A stretch of DNA of 64,000 nt from Conus ventricosus (lineage: Eukaryota; Mollusca; Gastropoda; Neogastropoda; Conidae), in the NCBI GenBank assembly GCA_018398815.1, contig CM031610.1:35593139-35657138 (forward strand). Direction: 5' to 3'. The position numbers and the translations under genes were made by a program. Below the pieces are notes generated by a model. The model worked only from the letters and a program-made list of their open reading frames with translations. It ran no database searches and was not told where the DNA came from. Below, piece after piece: positions 58,405-64,000 of this stretch (positions within the stretch are counted from its first letter, which is position 1; the number at the start of each line of letters is the position of its first letter).

Positions 58405-58489
58405 TAGTTTTTTTTGTTAATTCAAGTCAGATTTCCTGCCTGAAATATTCTCTTGAAAATGATGATTCCACCATTTTCATTAGGCTAAT

Positions 58490-58560
58490 AAAGGAAATGC
58501 AAAACGCGTACAAGATCCGCAGAACGATGGCGGCTGTTACAAGTATTTTTTGAATTTGAT
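58490..58560 (+). promoter_or_regulatory. Possible bidirectional promoter / first exon with YY1-like ATGGCGGC
   Basis: AACGCGTACAAGATCCGCAG then AACGATGGCGGCTGTTACAA, followed by GTATTT. AAGATGGCGGC-type motifs (YY1-like) often overlap start codons of housekeeping genes; here MAAVT then a possible donor. No downstream plus-strand exon was found. Confidence 0.3.
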
Positions 58561-59130
58561 ACCATGATGCCACAATATTGTTGAGATAGTTGGGGGAAAA
58601 ATCTTTTTTAATGGCCCTTGAAAACTGTGTCAAAATGGCATTGTGTTAGCAAAGGAAGGAACATGCACTTAATCAGTTTTTCATTATAAAAATAAAAGTA
58701 AATGCCAATCAATGAATGGAATATGGTTGGGGAGTGGAGGGGAGGGGGGAACAAAATAACAAGATAAAAAAAAATACGTCACCACCAGAAAGCTACAATA
58801 AAAACTAAAAGCAAAAACTCATGCAAGAAATATGTGGGTCAGACATCTGAGAGAAAGTTATGATTTTTTTAAACAATTGTACATCACACATCTTTCTGTA
58901 ATTGCTGTTCCCACTCATACTGTAAAATGTCATTGATAACTTTCCACCTGTATGTTCAAACATGCTTTTTGTGCGAGTGCCTGTTGTTTGTATGTTGGCT
59001 TGCACAGGCGTGAGTATGAGTGAAGTATTCCATGTTTTTGCATGTTGTGTGCATGTGGGACAGTGAGTGTTTTTGTGTGTGTTTACTATCTGTGCAAACT
59101 CGCACACATGCAAGCATGCACGCACGCACA

Positions 59131-59229
59131 CACACATACACTCGTACAAAGAGTTAAGACAGAGACACATACACTCGTACAAAGAGTTAAGACAGAGACA
59201 CATACACTCGTACAAAGAGTTAAGACAGA
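59131..59229. repeat. 33-bp unit repeated three times
   Basis: CACATACACTCGTACAAAGA + GTTAAGACAGAGA, three identical copies; as 33 is a multiple of 3, a plus-strand frame reads HIHSYKELRQR three times, which is not a gene. Confidence 0.97.
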
Positions 59230-59343
59230 GGGTGCATATGGAGGATTAATGCTGCTCAAAACGTCAAAAGATTAATGGTGGTGCACAGAACTGGATAAGG
59301 CTGTTTCAACATGCAGATTTCATTCAAACTTCGTTTGGAGATA

Positions 59344-59425
59344 CATAAGATAAGATAATGTTGCTTATAGCCCAGCCGACCGCAAAGGGCCACATCAGGG
59401 CTGTCACCACGTTAAAATCAACTCG
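59344..59425 (-). mobile_element. 82-bp 3'-end fragment of the I-type LINE family
   Basis: TAAGATAAGATAATGTTGCT, TATAGCCCAGCCGACCGCAA and CACCACGTTAAAATCAACTC match the 3' ends of both full copies (34795, 41812). An extreme 5' truncation, or a SINE using the same tail. Confidence 0.9.
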
Positions 59426-59429
59426 CAAA

Positions 59430-60569
59430 ATGTCATGACTGATAAGAGAAAGATGGAACTGTTATTGAATGCACAGAAAAATTGTGTTGTAAAGATTAGA
59501 TCTGCCAAATTTTATCTGATGAAAGTTATGCTGAAGGATTGTGATCTTACAAAACAATATTAAGTGTCCCTTGGGCCAAGGTCATGAAAGTGACAGGAGA
59601 TTGGGTTACAAAGACTGTCATACCCCACTTCATCACTTCACATATTGCTCTGAAAAGTTAAAAGATTGCTCTCTCCTGTGCATTTTGCAGGGGATTCTAA
59701 AAAAAAACATACATCTAACCACACGAGTAATTTCTGTACCATGTTATGAGCAGTTTGGGCTGTTGAAGTGAAGGCTAATTAATTAAGGCATGCCAGTTTC
59801 ATAGCACAGACTGCTGAGCCAACTGGCTCACAGGAAAATCCCACTCTGTCATACCTCTTTGTGTGGTTGGGATTCATGACATATGACACACATTCAGATC
59901 CTGCCTGCGGTGCACCCAACAACACGGCAGTCACATACCAAGTAGGCAGTATTGTGATAGCAACACAAGACTGTCGCATCCTTACTGTAAGTCCTTCATT
60001 CTTTGATTTGAAAAGCAGATTGCAGTATTCTGTTTGTACAACATTATATTACATTATATTCTGTCACTGAACTGACGGTAAGCCAATTGCTCTTTGCCTA
60101 TATAATTTAATTTCATTTTAGGATTAGATACAAACATGTACAATGCATAAAATCATTTAACATTCATGATAGTAGCTTATCAGTCTACAATGTGTGTACA
60201 TCTCATTGAAAAGAACTGACATGTACAAACTGTGGAAGAGTGAGATAGATGTTCTGGAAACAAACATGACGAGTGATGTCATATGAGGAAAAAAGTGTGG
60301 AAAGGGGCTGTGTTACGTTCGTTAATATTCAGTTTGTATGTGCTTGAAAACGAGGAGAGTGATGTCTTTTGTGTGTGAAAACGACTGTGTTTATGCATCT
60401 TTTCTCAGATTCCGACAACTTGATTTGGTAGATGATACAGAACGCAAGAAAAAATGCAGTTTCAAATTGGTGCAGGATTTGAGTAGCACTAAACTTGCTC
60501 GACATTTTGATGATTATCTGTATAGAAATGGAAATGCAAATCTTACTCCATGCACGCTCAACATATCAG

Positions 60570-60570
<1 letters not shown>
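59430..60570. other. No gene seen
   Basis: AT-rich sequence without recognisable coding or repeat family. Confidence 0.55.
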
Positions 60571-60573
<3 letters not shown>

Positions 60574-60647
<74 letters not shown>

Positions 60648-60674
60648 ATATCTATCTCTATATATATATATATA
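60574..60674. repeat. (AT)n microsatellite
   Basis: About 65 bp of uninterrupted AT, then TGTATGTATATATC and a second AT run. Confidence 0.97.
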
Positions 60675-61824
60675 AAACCATGCATAGTTAATCATCAAAT
60701 CAGTCTGATTGGCACACTGACATGTTACATAACCCCACTTAGCGGGTTGATGTTTGGTTCCACAAAAGGAGATAATCCTTGTTTGTGAGTTCTTTCTTCT
60801 TCTTCATTCACTCAGACAGGAACCCCAGAGGCATTGACGAAGGATGCTGTACAGGGGAGGCCCTCCAGTGATCCATAACGCTTCTCCCTCATTGTTGTGT
60901 TGGCAGGCAAGGTCTCTGCCCGCAGCTTTTTATGTGTGGGAAGTGTTCCACTGCCATTAGGGCTGTACCGCATGGGCAACCTGAAGACTCGCCAGTGTGG
61001 AGTTCTTTCTATTCCCAGTCCATGCTACTTCCAGATCCACTTATGTCCAGCTGTCGATGTCAACAATCACTTGTCTGTATGGCCATGGGTTAAGAGTTTG
61101 CATTGCAGTGGGAGAAGAAGAGGTTGAGAGGTGTTAAATGCTTTGGCAAAGTCCTTGGCAATGACATCAATTGCTCTGCCCTTTTCTATAACTGAAATAC
61201 TACACAGACATTATTTGATTTTTGTTTTTCACACTGCGGTGTCACGAGGTGTCTTTGAAAGATACATCACAGTGTACTTCAGTGCAGCTGAAAGAAATGT
61301 TTGCTGCACGTTGGTCCAAAATTTGGATTCATCTTTTACCATATCATAGAACTTAGGCTTGACGTAATTCCTTTTTTTTTTAACTGTTTGTTCAGCAAGA
61401 AGGCAAGGTTTATTAAATTACTGATGATTGTCAAAAAAAGGATCTTTATTTTAAAATGGTCACACGTTTGCAAGGTCTTCTGTAGTGCTATTTCAGTAAG
61501 TGATTATTTAAAACATACACAGTATGCCTATGTTGTCTTTCAAAGGGAGTGAATTTAGTAGCTGCAATAACTTATGCGAGGACATATTCATACTCAACTG
61601 AATGTTGGTCTGAACTTGTTTCTGCAATGTGTTTAGGTATTCTTTCATGCATTCAACATTTTTTTATCGTCTAGGTATTTTGGTCAGGATTTGTTACCGT
61701 CTAAAACCTGTCACCATTTTGGAGCCCACCTTTTGGCATTTTATATGTTGGTGAACATCTCGACTTCATGCTCTCTAAAGCCTCGAAAGACTGTTTATTT
61801 ATATATACATTATATATATATATA
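60675..61824. other. No gene seen; possible repeat end at 60793
   Basis: TTCTTCTTCTTCATTCAC at about 60790-60810 could be the (GAA)n tail of a minus-strand retroelement fragment. ORFs at 60897-61127 and 61131-61349 show no motif. Confidence 0.4.
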
Positions 61825-62334
61825 TAACTAGGCTGACCCTGGAGAAAGGTCCAGTGACGGTGAGGAAAGACCCACTGACCACAGGGAAAGTCCTGTTGAC
61901 AGTGGGAAAGACTACAACTTTGGATTCTCTCTTGAGGGCACATAAGACCGTATGGCGAAAGCTTGGCTGTGTCTGGAGTGGCACTGTCTTCATCTGTCCG
62001 TGGGCAGGGTGGTTGGGTCTGTGGGGTGTGCTCGGCAGCTGGAGGGTGGTGTTTTTCGCCGGTGGGCTCTGCAGTCATGAAATACGGGCTGGTAAACCCA
62101 TGGGGATGCTACTTTAAGGCTGTTATGAGCTGCATCCTGTAGTCTAATTTACCTCTGTTCAGGAGCAGTTATGTCCCTTGATATCTTAATGGAGTGTCCT
62201 GTGCGTGCCTGTACCCATCGTCAACACAGCGCAGGCCTCCAGGGGTGGTACAGGACTGCTCTAAAGGCAGGCGAAGACAGTGCTTCTCTGGGTCCTCCCC
62301 AGCACCTTCGGGTGTTTCTTTTTCTTCTTTGCCT
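61825..62334 (+). repeat. 510-bp tandem duplication, copy 1
   Basis: Begins TAACTAGGCTGACCCTGGAG and ends GGGTGTTTCTTTTTCTTCTT + TGCC. It contains the simple sub-repeat theme GTCCAGTGACGGTGAGGAAA / GACCCACTGACCACAGGGAA / GTCCTGTTGACAGTGGGAAA, about 25 bp each. Confidence 0.95.
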
Positions 62335-62841
62335 TAACTAGGCTGACCCTGGAGAAAGGTCCAGTGACGGTGAGGAAAGACCCACTGACCACAGGGAAAG
62401 TCCTGTTGACAGTGGGAAAGACTACAACTTTGGATTCTCTCTTGAGGGCACATAAGACCGTATGGCGAAAGCTTGGCTGTGTCTGGAGTGGCACTGTCTT
62501 CATCTGTCCGTGGGCAGGGGTGGTTGGGTCTGTGGGGTGTGCTCGGCAGCTGGAGGGTGGTGTTTTTCGCCGGTGGGCTCTGCAGTCATGAAATACGGGC
62601 TGGTAAACCCATGGGGATGCTACTTTAAGGCTGTTATGAGCTGCATCCTGTAGTCTAATTTACCTCTGTTCAGGAGCAGTTATGTCCCTTGATATCTTAA
62701 TGGAGTGTCCTGTGCGTGCCTGTACCCATCGTCAACACAGCGCAGGCCTCCAGGGGTGGTACAGGACTGCTCTAAAGGCAGGCGAAGACGGTGCTTCTCT
62801 GGGTCCTCCCCAGCACCTTCGGGTGTTTCTTTTTCTTCTTT
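62335..62841 (+). repeat. 510-bp tandem duplication, copy 2
   Basis: Differs from copy 1 by only a few bases (GGGCAGGGG for GGGCAGGG; GAAGACGG for GAAGACAG), so the duplication is recent or gene-converted. Confidence 0.95.
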
Positions 62842-62856
62842 CTTCTATATACAATA

Positions 62857-63242
62857 AACTAATAAATTCCAAGGATAAGTACCGAGCACCATTCCAGCAA
62901 CTTACAGAGCAGCTTGGTGTTGCAATGACTGCAAGAAATATTCAATTATAAACAAAGCTTGCTCTTATGTCTTAGATTGAAGAAATAGGGGGAGATAAGC
63001 ATTCATATCTGCAGTGGTAGATAATTCTGCCAAACTAACAGTATGTGCTTGAGTGGGTGAATGGGAAAAAAGCTTTGTTTATAATTGAATATTTCTTGCA
63101 GTACTTCTTGAATTGTTTTCCCTTTAATAAGGTTAAAAAGCTTTGTTTATAATTGAATATTTCTTGCAGTCATTGCTACACCAAGCTGCTCTGTAAGTTG
63201 CTGGAATAGTGCTTGGTACTTATCCTTGGAATTTATTAGTTT
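62857..63242. repeat. Inverted repeat A / A' (~104 bp arms)
   Basis: Arm A 62857-62960 (AAACTAATAAATTCCAAGGA ... ATTATAAACAAAGCTT) is the near-exact reverse complement of A' 63139-63242. A partial A' start is repeated at 63069-63103. Confidence 0.93.
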
Positions 63243-63792
63243 TTTTGTAATTTAGTCCCTTGCTGATTCATTCCAAGAACTGGCCCTCAGCACTTGTGTC
63301 TTAAGAGGTTATCTTTTTATATTTTCTACTTTTCACAAGAAAATGTAGCTTGTTTTGTTCTTTCATGATTTTCTTTTGCTTCTTAGGTGGCACTTTTGGT
63401 TGTTTTTTTTGAAAACGCAACAAACATACAACGGTATTGCACACCAGCCTTTTCTGGGATAGCATTCTTCTTAAAACCAAAAAGGCCGAGGAGTCAAATT
63501 ACCACTTTCCGTGGTGACTAAGGAGAAACAACCAGGTTTCGAAATATCGGTATCTGACCAGGAGTTATGTGTTAGTGAGTTTCCTCTCCATTGGAGATTG
63601 TCTCCCCCTTGGAGACTATAAGCTTGCTGAAGGCTCATTTTCAGAAGCATTTATTTTATATTTTCCCATTCACCCACTCAAGCACATACTGTTAGTTAGG
63701 CAGAATTATCTTCCACTGCAGATTTGAATGCTTATCTCCCCTTATTTCTTCAATCTAAGACATAAGAGCAAGCTTTGTTTATAATTGAATAT
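62961..63792. repeat. Inverted repeat B / B' (~109-130 bp arms)
   Basis: Arm B 62961-63068 (GCTCTTATGTCTTAGATTGA ... GAGTGGGTGAATGGG) is the reverse complement of B' 63661-63769. The pairing extends into the A-type motif AAGCTTTGTTTATAATTGAA at 63770-63792. Loop about 590 bp. Probably nested foldback or MITE-type insertions. Confidence 0.9.
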
Positions 63793-64000
63793 ATGTGTAT
63801 ATATATATATATATGTAGCACAAACACAATCAGCTGTGTCTCCCTGATGAATCTGATCCAGAGGACGAAAGTCCTAGGAGCAGGCAATACGAATAGATCT
63901 GTCTTCAAGAGGGATTACAATGGTTCCCATATGCTGCTAGTGAAGGGTTTAACATTTACTATATATTTTCCTAACTTGATGTTCTTATTTTATTCCTCTC

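Noticed and set aside
59131..59229. CRISPR-like array
   Set aside because: Three adjacent identical 33-bp units with no spacers, in a eukaryotic sequence; a plain tandem repeat.
61701..62503. Minus-strand ORFs repeated in the 510-bp duplication (MKTVPLQTQPSFRHTVLCAL)
   Set aside because: They repeat because the DNA is duplicated; no domain, and ends run into (AT)n or poly-T tracts.

Overview
This is eukaryotic genomic DNA, most likely from a mollusc and probably a gastropod. The evidence is intron-split genes, abundant (GT)n, (GA)n and (AT)n microsatellites, I-type LINEs with an RNase H domain, tRNA-derived SINEs and TTAA-flanked MITEs. The species assignment is inference.

The only host gene I can name is a USP47-type ubiquitin-specific protease (deubiquitinase) on the minus strand. 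I traced 21 coding exons, from 33102 down to 1103. They run from the N-terminal part, through the split peptidase C19 catalytic core (Cys box at 28.4-28.5 kb, zinc-ribbon cysteines at 21.1 kb, His box at 16.0 kb, final core segment at 12.7 kb), into the ubiquitin-like tail. Splice phases agree across all these junctions. The first coding exon(s) and the C-terminal exons were not found; the latter probably lie below position 1. Several well-conserved exons contain one-base insertions or deletions that break the frame. Because transposon ORFs nearby show the same kind of break, I read most of these as uncorrected long-read assembly errors rather than gene death.

The introns are full of mobile DNA. 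A composite tRNA-SINE lies at 1.3-1.85 kb and an unrecognised same-strand ORF cluster at 2.55-3.15 kb. A TTAA-bounded element lies at 6.6-7.3 kb and a BED-zinc-finger (hAT-like) transposon relic at 7.5-9.35 kb. A 155-bp palindromic MITE lies at 11.85-12.0 kb. A degenerate ~26-bp minisatellite at 12.9-15.9 kb is interrupted by a 5'-truncated LINE with an intact RNase H. Local tandem duplications occur at 32.2-34.2 kb.

From 34.8 to 49.2 kb two copies of one I-type LINE sit in the same (minus) orientation about 1 kb apart. The first (34793-40758) has a complete ORF1 and an ORF2 broken only twice. The second (41804-49205) is heavily degraded, and part of it looks garbled. Each has its own target-site duplication, so they are independent insertions.

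From 49.2 to 64 kb there is mostly non-coding DNA. It holds a second MITE copy (50.8 kb), a full tRNA-SINE (51.7-52.15 kb), a second BED-zinc-finger transposon relic (55.1-56.5 kb), and an unrecognised ORF beside a possible bidirectional promoter (58.0-58.55 kb). It also holds a fragment of the LINE 3' end (59.35 kb), a near-identical 510-bp tandem duplication (61.8-62.8 kb) and nested inverted repeats (62.86-63.79 kb). I saw no rRNA gene, functional tRNA gene, CRISPR array or operon, and no convincing wholly new system. The most open items are the unrecognised ORFs at 2.55-3.15 and 58.03-58.40 kb and the inverted-repeat complex near the right edge.
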